Assembly (NCBI RefSeq): GCF_003604215.1 | Contig: NZ_QXGS01000003.1 | Location: 248,001 to 312,000, forward strand | Direction of reading: 5' to 3' | DNA length: 64,000 nucleotides | Source of the DNA: Teichococcus vastitatis | Lineage (GTDB): Bacteria > Pseudomonadota > Alphaproteobacteria > Acetobacterales > Acetobacteraceae | In this document: in pieces, positions 45,096 to 55,806 of the stretch | Position numbering within the stretch: position 1 is the stretch's first letter | How the letters are laid out: every line of letters begins with the position of its first letter | Program-made: the position numbers and the translations under genes | The notes under the pieces: model-generated | Database searches by the model: none | What the model saw: the letters and a program-made list of their open reading frames with translations, nothing else | Told to the model about the DNA's origin: nothing

Positions 45096-47789
45096 TCAAG
45101 CTCCCACCTTGGCCTTGGCAGAACGAGCCCGGCTTCCGGTGGCCTTGGGCTTGGCTTTCGCGGCCGGCTTTCGCGCCGGCGGCTTGGCCGCGGCCGTGGC
45201 GGCGCTGGCTGCGGGCTCTGTGGCCTTCGCCTTGCGGGCAGCCGGCTTCTTGGCACCCTTCTTCGCCCCGGCCGGGGCCAGCTTCTTGCCCTTCTCCGCC
45301 AGCAGCAGGACGGCCTGCTCCAGCGTCACGTCTTCCATCTGCGTGCCTCGGGGCAGGTTGGCCACCATGCCGGCATGCTGTGCATAGGGTCCGAAGCGCC
45401 CGCGCTTGATCTCGACTGGCTCGCTATCCTTGGGATGCGGGCCGAGGGAGCGGACCTTGGCCTTGGCATCGGCCAGCAGCGCCACGGCGCGGTTGATGCC
45501 GATGGACAACACATCATCGTCGCGATCCAGCGATTTGAAGATGCTGCCCATTTTCACATAAGGGCCGAACCGTCCGATGGCCGCCGTGATCTCGTCGCCC
45601 GTTTCGGGATGCAGCCCGACCACCCGCGGCAGGGCCAGCAGCGCGACGGCACGTTCGAGGGTCAGGGAATCCGGGTCCATGCCGCGGGCCAGGCTGGCCC
45701 GCTTCGGCTTGATGGCCTTTCCCTTGGCGTCCGTTCCACCTTCGCCGAGCTGGACGTAGAGACCGTAGGGTCCGCGACGCAGCGTGATGGGCGCGCCGCT
45801 GACCGGATCGGGACCCAGCTCCTTGATGCCCCCCGCCAGGGCAGCCTCGCCTTCGCCTTCGCCTGCCATGGACAAGGGCCGGGTATGGCGGCATTCCGGA
45901 TAATTGGAGCAGCCGATGAACGCACCGTTGCGGCCGAGGCGCAGCCCGAGCCGGCCCGTGCCGCAGGCCGGGCAGGCGCGCGGGTCCCCACCCTCGGTGG
46001 CCTGGGGAAAGAAATGCGGACCAAGTTCCTCGTCCAGCGCGTCGATCACGGCGCTGATGGTCAGGTCCTTGGTGGCGGCGACCGCAGTGTTGAACTCGTT
46101 CCAGAAGGCATGCATCACCGCCCGCCAATCGGCACGCCCACCCGAAATATCGTCGAGCTGCTCTTCCAGCGATGCCGTGAAGCCGGTGTCGACGTAGCGC
46201 TCGAAGAAATTGACCAGAAAGGCGGTGACCAGCCGGCCCCGGTCCTCGGGCGTGAAGCGCCGCTTCTCCAGCTTCACGTAATCGCGGTCCTGCAGCGTCT
46301 GCAGGATTGAGGCATAGGTGGAGGGCCGGCCGATGCCGAGTTCCTCCATCTTCTTCACCAGGGACGCCTCCGAGTAACGGGGCGGCGGCTGGGTGAAGTG
46401 CTGGTCGGCCTGGGCCGCGCTCAGCCTGGCGGGATCCTGTTCGCGCATCGGCGGCAGGACGCGCGAATCCTCGTCGTCCGTGCCGGCGGCATCATCCACA
46501 TCCTCCCGGTACAGCTTCAGGAAGCCGTCGAAGGCGATGATGCTGCCGGTGGCCCGCAGCCGCGTCTTGCCGGAAGGCTCCGACAATTCCACCGCCGTCT
46601 GGTCCAGCTCGGCCGACTGCATCTGGCTGGCCACGGCCCGCTTCCAGACCAGCTCGTAGAGGCGCCGCTGCTCCGGCGACAGGTAGCGCGCCACGTCCTC
46701 CGGCGTCCGGGTCACATCGGTCGGCCGCACCGCCTCGTGCGCCTCCTGGGCGTTCTTGGCCTTGGAGGAATATTCGCGCGGCGCCGCCGGCAGGTAGTCG
46801 GCGCCGAAGGCGCCTTTCACATGGTCACGGATGGCACCGATGGCCTCCCGCGCCATCTGCACGCCATCGGTCCGCATATAGGTGATGAGGCCCACGGTCT
46901 CGCCGCGGATGTCGACGCCCTCATACAGCTGCTGCGCCAGCCGCATGGTCTGCTGCGCGCCGAAACCGAGCTTGCGGGAGCTTTCCTGCTGCAGGGTCGA
47001 GGTGGTGAAGGGTGGCGGCGGGTTGCGTCGGACCCGCTTGCGCTCGATGGAGCTGATGCTGAACTCGCCGGCTTCCACCGCGGCCTTGGCCCGGAGCGCG
47101 CCGGCCTCGTTCGGCAAGTCGAACTGGTCCAGGCGCTTGCCGTCGAGATGCGTCAGCCGGGCCGTGAAGGGTGCCCGGTCGAGCGTCAGGAAGCGGCCTT
47201 CCACCGTCCAGTATTCACGCGGCCGGAAGGCCTCGACCTCGGCCTCGCGCTCGCAGATCAACCGCAGGGCCACCGACTGGACACGGCCGGCGGAACGGCT
47301 GCCAGGCAGCTTGCGCCACAGCACCGGGGACAGGGTGAACCCCACCAGGTAGTCCAGCGCCCGGCGGGCCAGATAGGCCTCGATCAGCGGCGTGTCGAGA
47401 TCGCGCGGATGCGCCAGCGCATGCTGCACCGCCCGCTTGGTGATCTCGTTAAAGGTGATGCGGTGGACCTGGACGCCCTTCAGCGCCCCCTTCTGCCGCA
47501 GCATCTCCTGGACGTGCCAGGAGATCGCCTCGCCTTCGCGGTCCGGGTCGGTGGCCAGGTACAGGTTGCGCGCGCCCTTCACCGCCTTGGCGATGGCGGC
47601 CACCTGCTTCTCGCCCCGATCCTCGGAGGACCAGTCCATGGCGAAATCCTCGTCCGGACGGACGCTGCCATCCTTGGCCGGCAGGTCCCGGACATGGCCG
47701 AAGCTGGCAAGAACGGTGAAGTCCTCGCCGAGGTACTTGTTGATGGTCTTCGCCTTGGCCGGCGATTCGACGACGACGACGTCGGTCAT
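45096..47789 (-). CDS. topA: DNA topoisomerase I
   Basis: Relaxes negative supercoils. In the 897-residue protein the Toprim domain opens with VVVVESPAKAKTINKYLG and has DPDREGEAI at 81-89. The catalytic tyrosine is Y304 in LITYMRTDG. One four-cysteine zinc finger (C606, C609, C627, C633) precedes three RxGPY-type repeats at about 671, 739 and 797. The last 60 residues (from about 834) are a Lys/Ala/Pro-rich tail resembling histone H1. Last gene of the ruvX-pyrB-pyrC'-plsY-dprA-topA run, 56 bases after dprA. Confidence 0.97.
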   Translation of the reverse strand: MTDVVVVESPAKAKTINKYLGEDFTVLASFGHVRDLPAKDGSVRPDEDFAMDWSSEDRGEKQVAAIAKAVKGARNLYLATDPDREGEAISWHVQEMLRQKGALKGVQVHRITFNEITKRAVQHALAHPRDLDTPLIEAYLARRALDYLVGFTLSPVLWRKLPGSRSAGRVQSVALRLICEREAEVEAFRPREYWTVEGRFLTLDRAPFTARLTHLDGKRLDQFDLPNEAGALRAKAAVEAGEFSISSIERKRVRRNPPPPFTTSTLQQESSRKLGFGAQQTMRLAQQLYEGVDIRGETVGLITYMRTDGVQMAREAIGAIRDHVKGAFGADYLPAAPREYSSKAKNAQEAHEAVRPTDVTRTPEDVARYLSPEQRRLYELVWKRAVASQMQSAELDQTAVELSEPSGKTRLRATGSIIAFDGFLKLYREDVDDAAGTDDEDSRVLPPMREQDPARLSAAQADQHFTQPPPRYSEASLVKKMEELGIGRPSTYASILQTLQDRDYVKLEKRRFTPEDRGRLVTAFLVNFFERYVDTGFTASLEEQLDDISGGRADWRAVMHAFWNEFNTAVAATKDLTISAVIDALDEELGPHFFPQATEGGDPRACPACGTGRLGLRLGRNGAFIGCSNYPECRHTRPLSMAGEGEGEAALAGGIKELGPDPVSGAPITLRRGPYGLYVQLGEGGTDAKGKAIKPKRASLARGMDPDSLTLERAVALLALPRVVGLHPETGDEITAAIGRFGPYVKMGSIFKSLDRDDDVLSIGINRAVALLADAKAKVRSLGPHPKDSEPVEIKRGRFGPYAQHAGMVANLPRGTQMEDVTLEQAVLLLAEKGKKLAPAGAKKGAKKPAARKAKATEPAASAATAAAKPPARKPAAKAKPKATGSRARSAKAKVGA

Positions 47790-47845
47790 GGCGGGTATCG
47801 AGCGCTCTCTCCTGACCGCCGGCAGCAGGGGCGCTGGGCGGGAAC

Positions 47846-48942
47846 TTATCGCAAGCCGCTGCGGATCACGCGGTTGCCGGGCAGCGTCTCTATCCGCCCC
47901 TCGAGTTCCAGGTCCAGCAGAATAACCTGCACCGCAGCGGCAGAGAGGTGGCAGTGTCGCATCACCTCGTCAACCGTGACGGGCGATGCGCCGATCAGAT
48001 CGAGGATGTGGGCGGCGTCTCCGTCCGTCACTCCAGGTGCGGTTGCGGGCTCCACGGAACGCACCGGCTGTCGGGCGAAGGGCCTGGCTTCGCCGGGTGC
48101 GGCCGGCAGGTGGTCCAGCACGTCCGCGACGCGTTCGGTCAGGTGGGCACCCTGGCGGATCAGATCATTGGAGCCGGAGCAGCGCGGATCGAGGGGACTG
48201 CCCGGCACGGCGTAGACCTCCCGCCCAGCCTCCAGGGCCAGCCGGGCGGTCATCAGCGTGCCCGATTGGTGCGCGGCCTCGATCACCACCACGCCGAGGC
48301 TGAGCCCGGCAATGATGCGGTTGCGGCGGGGGAAGTGGCGGGCGATGGGCGCGGTGCCGAGCGGCGCCTCCGCCACCACCGCGCCTGCCTCGGCGATCAC
48401 CGATTGCAGCTCCGCGTGCTCGGGCGGATAAGCGCGATCCAGCCCGCCCGGGATCACCGCGATGGTCGGCCCGGCCCGCAGCGCACCGAGATGCGCCGCA
48501 CCGTCGATGCCCCGGGCCAGCCCGGAGGTCACCACCACGTTGTTCTGCGCGAGGTCAGCCGCCAGATCCCCGGCCAGACGGCGCCCAAGGCTGGACGCGT
48601 TGCGCGCCCCCACCACGGCTACCTGCATCCGCTGCAGCAGGGACGCATCTCCCACCACTGCGACGGCAGCCGGCGGATCGTCCAGCAGGGCCAGCAGCGG
48701 AGGATAATCCTCCTCGCCCCAGAACAGGAAGCAGCCGCCCATCTCGGCGACCTGGTCCAGCTCATGGCGGATGGCGGCGGACGGGGGCGGCGTGAAGGGC
48801 GTGCTGCGGCGGGCCGACAGGGCGGGCAGGGAGTCGAGCGCCGCTTCGGCGCTGCCGTAGCGCTCCAGCAGGCGCCGCAGCGTGACGGGACCGATGCCAT
48901 CGGTCCGCACAAGGCGCAGCCGGGCCAGAGCCTCGGCCGGCG

Positions 48943-48946
<4 letters not shown>
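47846..48946 (-). CDS. dprA: DNA-processing protein DprA
   Basis: Binds incoming single-stranded DNA and loads RecA in natural transformation. From the ATG at 48944-48946 the product has 366 residues. It has an N-terminal helix-hairpin-helix-like region (VRTDGIGPVTLRRLLERYG), a Rossmann core with VAVVGARNASSLG, TSGLARGIDGAAHLGAL and HFPRRNRIIAGLS, and a C-terminal winged helix. Its start overlaps the plsY stop by four bases. Other competence genes are not in the window. Confidence 0.95.
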
Positions 48947-49523
<577 letters not shown>

Positions 49524-49527
<4 letters not shown>

Positions 49528-50819
49528 CCGAACACGCGCCGCCCGGCTTTCCAGGTGCCGATCACCCGCCCTTCCAGGGCCCGGCCGTCGAAAGGAGAGT
49601 TCTGCGCCTTGCCCGGCAGGCGCCCGGCTTCGACCTTCCAGGCCCGCTCCGGGTCCAGGAGCAGCAGATCCGCCGCCTTTCCGCGGCCCAGCGTCCCGGC
49701 CTCCAGCCCCAGTAGGGCGGCCGGGCGGGAGGCCAGCAGGGCAAGCGCCTGCAGCATGGTCAGGTCGCCGCCATGCACCCGCGCCAGGGTGATCCCCAGC
49801 AGGGTCGCGAGGCCAGTGCCACCGGCCGAGGCCAGGGCGAAGGGCAGGCGCTTGTCATCCGGATCGGCGGGCTGGTGGTCGGACGCGATGGCGTCGATGG
49901 TGCCGTCCGCCAGCGCGGCCACCACGGCTTGGCGGTCCTCCTCCCGCCGCAAGGGCGGCGACAGCTTGGCATAGGTGCGGAAATCACCGATCGCCGTCTC
50001 GTTGAGATCGAAATAGGGTGGCGCGGTGTCGCAGCTGACCGCCAGCCCTTCCTGCTTGGCTGCGCGGATCAGCGCCAGCGCCGCGCCGGTCGAGACATGG
50101 GCGAAATGCACGTGGCCACCGGTGATGCGGACCAGGGCGATGTCGCGCGCCACCATGATGGCTTCTGCGGCGGGGGTGATCCCAGGCAGGCCGAGCCGGG
50201 TCGCCAGCTCGCCCTCGGTGGCAGCGCCGCCGGCAGCCAGGGCCGGCTCTTCCGGATGCTGGACGATGAAGCTGCCGAAAGCCCGCGCGTAGGACAAGGC
50301 CAGCCGCATGGTGCGGGCGCTGGCGATGGCGTGGGTGCCGTCGCTGAAAGCCACCGCACCGGCTTCCCGCAGCAGGCCGAATTCGGCGATCTCCTTGCCC
50401 TGGCAGCCCTTGGTGGCCGCGCCATAGGGCAGGATGGTGAGGCTGCCGGTGGCTTCTCCGCGGCGCAGCACGAATTGAACCAGGGCCGGATCGTCCAGCA
50501 CGGGCTGCGTGTCCGGCAGGGCGCACAGCGTGGTGATGCCGCCGGCGGCCGCGGCAGCGGCGGCCGATTCGATCGTTTCACGGTATTCCGCGCCGGGCTC
50601 CCCGAGCGCCGCCCGCATGTCCACCAAGCCGGGCGCCAGCACCGCGCCGGCGCAATCCACCACCTCCGCGCCCTCTGGAACGCCGAGGCCGGTGCCGTGC
50701 TCGGCGATGGTGCCATTCCGAACCAGAAGGCTTGCAGGCGCATCCATCCCGGAGGCCGGGTCGATCAGGCGCGCATTGATGAACAGCGTGTCGGGCATGG
50801 CAGTCATCGGGGGGCTCAC
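49524..50819 (-). CDS. pyrC: Dihydroorotase-like protein without the HxH metal motif (PyrC'/PyrX type)
   Basis: Dihydroorotase-family amidohydrolase of 431 residues. The family signature GxVDxHxHxR reads [10 protein letters not shown] at 64-73: both histidines are replaced (R69, A71) and the arginine is G73. Later family motifs are kept, such as [16 protein letters not shown] and IASDHQPAD. Such HxH-less partners encoded next to pyrB are known to be non-catalytic and needed for assembly of aspartate transcarbamoylase. An active dihydroorotase should be encoded elsewhere. It overlaps pyrB by four bases. The name pyrC is kept by homology. Confidence 0.88.
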
Positions 50820-51760
50820 AGCCGGGCGCTCCGGCGCAGGTTCCGGGCCAGCGTGTCGAGCACGGCCATCCGGACGGCGACGCCCATCTCCACCTGCTCG
50901 CCGATCACGCTGCGCTCCGTGTCGTCGGCAACCGCGCTGTCGATCTCCACGCCGCGGTTCATCGGGCCCGGATGCATCACGATGGCATCCGGCTTGGCGA
51001 CCGCCAGCTTGGCGGCATCCAGGCCGTAGAAGCGGAAGAACTCACGCGCGGAGGGCACAAGGCCACCCGCCATGCGTTCCTTTTGCAGGCGCAGCATCAT
51101 CACCACGTCGGCATCGCGCAGACCGGCCCTCATGTCGTGGAACACTTCGACGCCCATGCGGCCGGCCTCGGCCGGGATCAGGGTCGGCGGGCCGACCACC
51201 CGTACGCGGCAGTTCATGGCCGAGAGCAGATGGATGTTGGAACGTGCCACGCGGCTGTGCAGCACGTCGCCGCAGATGGCCACGGTCAGGTTCTCCAGCT
51301 GCCCCTTACGGCGGCGGATCGTCAGTGCGTCGAGCAGCGCCTGGGTCGGATGCTCATGCGTGCCGTCGCCGGCATTGATCACGGCGGCATCCACCTTCTG
51401 GCTCAGCAGGGCCGGCGCGCCGGATTGCGCATGCCGCACCACCAGCAGGTCGCAATGCATGGCATTGAGGGTGGAGGCGGTGTCGAGCAGCGTTTCGCCC
51501 TTGTTCACGCTGCTGGTGGAGACCGACATGTTGATCACGTCGGCGCCCAGCCGCTTTCCCGCGAGCTCGAAGGAGGTGCGGGTCCGGGTGCTGTCCTCGA
51601 AGAACAGGTTGATCAGCGTGCGGCCCTTGAGCAGGTCACGCTGCGTCTTGCCGCTGCGATTCAGCAGGGCATAGGACTCAGCGAGGTCCAGGAGGTCGGC
51701 GATGTAAGGCGGCTCCAAACCTTGCAGGGCGAGGAGGTGCCGGTGAGGGAAGGGCAGCAT
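50816..51760 (-). CDS. pyrB: Aspartate carbamoyltransferase catalytic subunit
   Basis: Condenses carbamoyl phosphate with aspartate in pyrimidine synthesis. The 314-residue protein has the carbamoyl-phosphate motif [13 protein letters not shown] near 48, the catalytic [14 protein letters not shown] near 131 and [11 protein letters not shown] near 265. No regulatory subunit gene (pyrI) is present, in line with the PyrX-dependent type of enzyme. It follows ruvX by 70 bases on the same strand and overlaps the dihydroorotase-like gene. Confidence 0.97.
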   Translation of the reverse strand: MLPFPHRHLLALQGLEPPYIADLLDLAESYALLNRSGKTQRDLLKGRTLINLFFEDSTRTRTSFELAGKRLGADVINMSVSTSSVNKGETLLDTASTLNAMHCDLLVVRHAQSGAPALLSQKVDAAVINAGDGTHEHPTQALLDALTIRRRKGQLENLTVAICGDVLHSRVARSNIHLLSAMNCRVRVVGPPTLIPAEAGRMGVEVFHDMRAGLRDADVVMMLRLQKERMAGGLVPSAREFFRFYGLDAAKLAVAKPDAIVMHPGPMNRGVEIDSAVADDTERSVIGEQVEMGVAVRMAVLDTLARNLRRSARL

Positions 51761-51830
51761 CGAGCACCAGTCCGGCTAGAAGGTGGGGGACCATAACGGC
51801 GTGCGTCCGGTGCCGGAAGAGGGCGATAGC

Positions 51831-52295
51831 TCAGCCCGCGGTGGCATCCAGCGCCGCCTGCAGCATGTAGGCCGCGGCCGCGGCATCCACGACCTTGGCG
51901 CGGCGGGCGCGGGTCATGTCGGCCTCCTCGACCAGCATGCGGTTCACCGCCGAGGAGGACAGCCGTTCATCCCACAGCGCCGCCGGCAGTTCCGTGGCTT
52001 CGGACATGGCGATGGCCCAGTCCTTGGCCGCCTGTGCCGCCGGCCCGAAGGAGCCGTCCAGCCCGAGCGGAAGGCCGACCACGAGGCCGCCGGCGCCTTC
52101 CTTGCGGGCGATGGCGGCGACCGTTGCGGCATTGGCCGCGAGCTTGCCGCGCGGCAGGCCCTGATAGGGACTTGCCAGCATCAGCATCACGTCCGTCAGC
52201 GCGATGCCGATGGTTTTCCTGCCGGGGTCGAGCCCGATCAGCCTTTGACCTCGGGGCAGGGCGGCGCGAAGCTCGGTCAGGTTGATGACGGGCAT
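51831..52295 (-). CDS. ruvX: Putative pre-16S rRNA nuclease YqgF/RuvX
   Basis: RNase H-like nuclease of 154 residues implicated in 16S rRNA 5' maturation and resembling Holliday junction resolvases. The metal-site motif IGLDPGRKTIGIA is near 18-30, VVGLPLGLDGS near 72 and the final acidic VVDAAAAAYMLQAALD near the end. First gene of the minus-strand run leading to topA, and divergent from gatC across a 66-base region holding a perfect palindrome. Confidence 0.93.
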   Translation of the reverse strand: MPVINLTELRAALPRGQRLIGLDPGRKTIGIALTDVMLMLASPYQGLPRGKLAANAATVAAIARKEGAGGLVVGLPLGLDGSFGPAAQAAKDWAIAMSEATELPAALWDERLSSSAVNRMLVEEADMTRARRAKVVDAAAAAYMLQAALDATAG

Positions 52296-52318
52296 GGCGG
52301 TGTTTATGGTCCGGCCCC

Positions 52319-52332
52319 GTTTGCGCGCAAAC
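52319..52332. promoter_or_regulatory. Perfect 14-bp palindrome in the ruvX-gatC divergent promoter region
   Basis: GTTTGCGCGCAAAC reads the same on both strands and is centred in the 66 bases between the two divergent start codons. It could be an operator for a dimeric regulator. The protein that would bind it is unknown. Confidence 0.4.
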
Positions 52333-52361
52333 CCGACCTTGTCACTTCCGGAAGAAAAAGA

Positions 52362-52649
52362 ATGTCGCTCGACACCGCCACAGTCCGGCGCGTCGCCTCA
52401 CTGGCCCGCCTCAGGGTCGAGGAGAGGGACCTGCCACGCCTCGAATCCGAACTGAACGGGATCCTGGGCTGGATCGAGCAGTTGCAGGCCGTTGATACGA
52501 CGGGCGTCGAGCCGGTGGCCGGTGGCGGCGCCGAGGCGCTGCGCCTGCGCGAGGACCGCGTCACCGATGGCGGCATCCAGGACGACGTGCTGGCCAACGC
52601 CCCCGACCGCGCCGGTGCCTTCTTCGCCGTGCCCAAGGTGGTGGAGTGA
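52362..52649 (+). CDS. gatC: Asp/Glu-tRNA amidotransferase subunit GatC
   Basis: Small stabilising subunit of GatCAB. The 95 residues match the family: [17 protein letters not shown] at the start, [22 protein letters not shown] in the middle and a C-terminal [10 protein letters not shown]...[21 protein letters not shown] is seen before the ATG. gatA follows after five bases. Presence of gatCAB implies that Gln-tRNA and/or Asn-tRNA is made by transamidation. Confidence 0.97.
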   Translation: MSLDTATVRRVASLARLRVEERDLPRLESELNGILGWIEQLQAVDTTGVEPVAGGGAEALRLREDRVTDGGIQDDVLANAPDRAGAFFAVPKVVE

Positions 52650-52654
52650 TCGGC

Positions 52655-54139
52655 ATGACCGCAGCCACCGACCTGACCCTGGCTGGCGCCCGCGCCGCCC
52701 TCGCGCGGCGCGAGCTCAGCGCCGTTGAGCTGACGCGCGCCCACCTGGACGCGATCGCCGCGCTCAACCCGCGGCTCAACGCCTTCATCACCGTGACGCC
52801 GGACCAAGCGCTGGCGCAGGCCGGAGCCGCCGACGCGGCGCTGGCGCGCGGTGATGCCGGGCCGCTGACCGGCCTGCCGCTGGCGGTGAAGGACCTGTTC
52901 TGCACGGCCGGCACGCGCACCACGGCGGCCAGCAGGATCCTGGGCGATTTCGTGCCGCCGTATGAGAGCACGGTGACGTCCCAGCTGCTGCGCGACGGCG
53001 CCGTGTTCCTGGGCAAGGCGAATCTGGACGAGTTCGCCATGGGGTCCTCCAACACCTCTTCCGCCTTCGGGCCGGTGGAGAATCCCTGGAAGCGGCAGGG
53101 CGAAGAGAACACCGTGCTGGTGCCAGGCGGCTCCTCCGGCGGCTCGGCGGCGGCGGTGGCGGCGCGGCTGGCGCTGGGTGCCACGGCGACGGATACGGGC
53201 GGCTCAATCCGCCAGCCGGCGGCCTTCTGCGGCGTGGCCGGCATCAAGCCGACCTATGGCCGCTGCTCGCGCTTCGGCATCATCGCCTACGCTTCCTCGC
53301 TGGACCAGGCGGGACCGGTGGCGCGCACGGTCGAGGACTGCGCCATTCTGCTGAACTCCATGGCCGGCTTTGATCCCCGCGATTCCACTAGCGCCGACCT
53401 CGCGGTGCCGGATTTCGCCGCCGCCTGCGAACGTGGCGTCAAAGGCTTGCGCATCGGCATTCCACGCGAATACCGGCTGGACGCCCTGCCGGCCGAGATC
53501 GCCGCGCTGTGGGAGCAGGGCATGGCCTGGCTGCAGGCGGAAGGCGCCACGCTGGCGGAGATCAGCCTGCCGCATACGCGCTACGCGCTGCCGACCTACT
53601 ACATCGTGGCGCCGGCCGAGGCTTCCTCCAACCTGGCGCGCTACGATGGCGTTCGCTTCGGCCTGCGGAAGGATGGCGAGGACCTGAAGGACCTGTATGA
53701 GCGCACCCGCGCCGCCGGATTCGGCGAGGAGGTGAAGCGCCGCATCCTGATCGGCACCTATGTGCTCAGCGCCGGCTATTACGACGCCTACTACGTCAAG
53801 GCGCAGCAGGTGCGGGCGCTGATCCGCCAGGATTTCGACCGCGCCTGGGATCAGGTGGACGCCATCCTCGCACCCACCACACCGACCGCCGCCTTCGGCC
53901 GTGACGAGAAGCAGGACGATCCTGTGGCCATGTACCTGAACGACGTCTTCACCATCACCGCCAATCTGGCGGGCCTGCCGGGCATGTCCGTTCCGGCCGG
54001 CCAGGATGCCAAGGGCCTGCCACTCGGGCTGCAGATTCTCGGCCGCCGCTTCGATGAGGAAACGGTGTTCGCCGTCGGCCGCGCCATCGAGCGCAATGCC
54101 GGCTTTTCCGCCCTTCCGGCGCTGAGGGCCGCGGCATGA
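52655..54139 (+). CDS. gatA: Asp/Glu-tRNA amidotransferase subunit GatA
   Basis: Amidase subunit that releases ammonia from glutamine. The 494-residue protein belongs to the amidase-signature family with catalytic Ser-cisSer-Lys. The lysine is in [10 protein letters not shown] near 77, the glycine/serine-rich loop is [19 protein letters not shown] near 155, and the nucleophile is in [14 protein letters not shown] near 177. The ATG at 52655 is preferred over a GTG at 52646 that would overlap gatC. The stop overlaps the gatB start by four bases. Confidence 0.97.
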   Translation: MTAATDLTLAGARAALARRELSAVELTRAHLDAIAALNPRLNAFITVTPDQALAQAGAADAALARGDAGPLTGLPLAVKDLFCTAGTRTTAASRILGDFVPPYESTVTSQLLRDGAVFLGKANLDEFAMGSSNTSSAFGPVENPWKRQGEENTVLVPGGSSGGSAAAVAARLALGATATDTGGSIRQPAAFCGVAGIKPTYGRCSRFGIIAYASSLDQAGPVARTVEDCAILLNSMAGFDPRDSTSADLAVPDFAAACERGVKGLRIGIPREYRLDALPAEIAALWEQGMAWLQAEGATLAEISLPHTRYALPTYYIVAPAEASSNLARYDGVRFGLRKDGEDLKDLYERTRAAGFGEEVKRRILIGTYVLSAGYYDAYYVKAQQVRALIRQDFDRAWDQVDAILAPTTPTAAFGRDEKQDDPVAMYLNDVFTITANLAGLPGMSVPAGQDAKGLPLGLQILGRRFDEETVFAVGRAIERNAGFSALPALRAAA

Positions 54140-55587
54140 GCTACACGATCGAGGGCGCGAGCGGCGCCTGGGAAGTGGTGATCGGGCTGGAGGTGCATGC
54201 CCAGGTCATGTCGGAAGCCAAGCTGTTCAGCGGCGCCGCGACCGAGTTCGGCGCCGAGCCGAACTCGCAGGTGTCCTTCGTCGATGCCGGCTTCCCCGGC
54301 ATGCTGCCGGTGATCAACGGCGAGTGCGTGGCGCAGGCCGTGCGCACCGGCCTCGGGCTGAAGGCGCAGGTCAATCTGTGGTCGCGCTTCGACCGCAAGA
54401 ACTACTTCTACGCCGACCTGCCGCAGGGCTACCAGATCAGCCAGTACCAGTTTCCGGTGATCGGCCGGGGCGAGATCCAGGTCGAGCTGTCGGATGGCAG
54501 CACCAAAATGATCGGCATCACCCGCCTGCACCTGGAGCAGGACGCCGGCAAGTCGCTGCACGACCAGCATCCGAGCAAGTCCTACATCGATCTGAACCGC
54601 TCGGGCGTGGCGCTGATGGAGATCGTGTCGGAGCCCGACATGCGCTCGCCGGAGGAGGCGGGCGCCTACCTGACCAAGCTGCGGCAGATCCTGCGCTATC
54701 TCGGCACTTGCGACGGCAACATGGAGCAGGGCTCGCTGCGGGCGGACGTCAACGTGTCCGTTCGCAAGCCTGGTGAAGCGTTCCGCACCCGCTGCGAGGT
54801 CAAGAACGTCAACTCCATCCGCTTCGTCATGCAGGCGGTGGAGGCTGAGGCGCGCCGCCAGATCGCCGTCTGGGAGGAAGGCGGTGAGGTGGTGCAGGAA
54901 ACCCGGCTGTTCGACACCGGCCGCGGCGTCACCCGCTCCATGCGCTCCAAGGAGGACGCGCATGACTACCGGTACTTCCCTGATCCCGATCTGCCGCCGC
55001 TGGTGCTGCAGCAGGACTGGGTCGATCAACTCAAGGCCGCGCTGCCGGAACTGCCGGACGAGCGCCGCGCCCGCTACGTCGGCGAATACGGGCTGACGCC
55101 GTACGACGCCCACGTGCTGACGCTGGAAAAGGAAACCGCGGCCTTCTACGAGGCGGTGGCGTCCGGCCGCGATCCGAAGATGGCGGCCAACTGGGTCACC
55201 GGCGACTTCTTCGCCGGGCTCAACCGGCATGGCGAAGGCATCGGCGAATCGCCGGTCAGCGCGGCGGATCTGGGCGCATTGCTGGACCTGATCGCCGACA
55301 ACACCTTGTCCGGCAAGCTGGCCAAGGAGGTGCTGGAGGCGATGTTCGAAACCGGCAAGCCGCCCGCCGCCATCGTCGAGGAACGTGGCCTGAAGCAGGT
55401 CACCGACACCGGCGCCATCGAGGCGGTGATCGACCAGGTGATGGACGCCAATGCCGGCAAAGTCGCGGAATACCGCGCCGGCAAGGACAAGTTGTTCGGC
55501 TTCTTTGTCGGCCAGACCATGAAGGCGATGCAGGGCAAGGGAAACCCGGCCCTGGTCAACGAGTTGCTGAAAAAGAAGCTGGGATAG
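54136..55587 (+). CDS. gatB: Asp/Glu-tRNA amidotransferase subunit GatB
   Basis: Kinase and tRNA-binding subunit that activates misacylated Asp-tRNA or Glu-tRNA with ATP. The 483-residue product begins with [20 protein letters not shown] and contains [36 protein letters not shown] and the KNVNSIRFV signature. A C-terminal YqeY-like helical domain ends in [16 protein letters not shown]. Last gene of gatCAB, followed by a hairpin with a T-run. Confidence 0.97.
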   Translation: MSYTIEGASGAWEVVIGLEVHAQVMSEAKLFSGAATEFGAEPNSQVSFVDAGFPGMLPVINGECVAQAVRTGLGLKAQVNLWSRFDRKNYFYADLPQGYQISQYQFPVIGRGEIQVELSDGSTKMIGITRLHLEQDAGKSLHDQHPSKSYIDLNRSGVALMEIVSEPDMRSPEEAGAYLTKLRQILRYLGTCDGNMEQGSLRADVNVSVRKPGEAFRTRCEVKNVNSIRFVMQAVEAEARRQIAVWEEGGEVVQETRLFDTGRGVTRSMRSKEDAHDYRYFPDPDLPPLVLQQDWVDQLKAALPELPDERRARYVGEYGLTPYDAHVLTLEKETAAFYEAVASGRDPKMAANWVTGDFFAGLNRHGEGIGESPVSAADLGALLDLIADNTLSGKLAKEVLEAMFETGKPPAAIVEERGLKQVTDTGAIEAVIDQVMDANAGKVAEYRAGKDKLFGFFVGQTMKAMQGKGNPALVNELLKKKLG

Positions 55588-55591
55588 AAAA

Positions 55592-55616
55592 GCCCGCAGG
55601 GCGGGGGGTGTTTTTT
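55592..55616 (+). terminator. Intrinsic terminator after gatB
   Basis: CCCGC at 55593-55597 pairs with GCGGG at 55601-55605, followed shortly by six T (55611-55616). The stem is short. It starts five bases after the gatB stop. Confidence 0.6.
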
Positions 55617-55638
55617 GCGCTCCCCGTCCCATGGCCAT

Positions 55639-55667
55639 TTGACGACGGCCTGGCCGCCCGCTAGAAG
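55639..55667 (+). promoter_or_regulatory. Promoter of tRNA-Ser
   Basis: TTGACG at 55639-55644, 17-base spacer, TAGAAG at 55662-55667. It lies between the gatB terminator and the tRNA, about 37 bases before the mature 5' end. Confidence 0.6.
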
Positions 55668-55703
55668 CCGCTCAAGCATACGCCGTGCAACTTCAAACCC
55701 TGC

Positions 55704-55796
55704 GGAGGGGTGGCCGAGTGGCCGAAGGCGGCGGTTTGCTAAACCGTTAAAGGGAGATAATCCCTTTCGTGGGTTCGAATCCCATCCCCTCCGCCA
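55704..55796 (+). tRNA. tRNA-Ser (GCT anticodon)
   Basis: A 93-base tRNA with the long variable arm of class II tRNAs (GGGAGATAATCCC). The acceptor stem GGAGGGG pairs with CCCCTCC, the anticodon loop TTGCTAA gives GCT, and CCA is encoded at 55794-55796. Reads AGC and AGT codons. Confidence 0.95.
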
Positions 55797-55806
55797 CCTT
55801 TCGTTG

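Noticed and set aside
53851..55638. A 595-residue frame antisense to gatA and gatB
   Set aside because: Shadow of the gatAB coding sequence; Leu/Arg/His-rich and without motifs.
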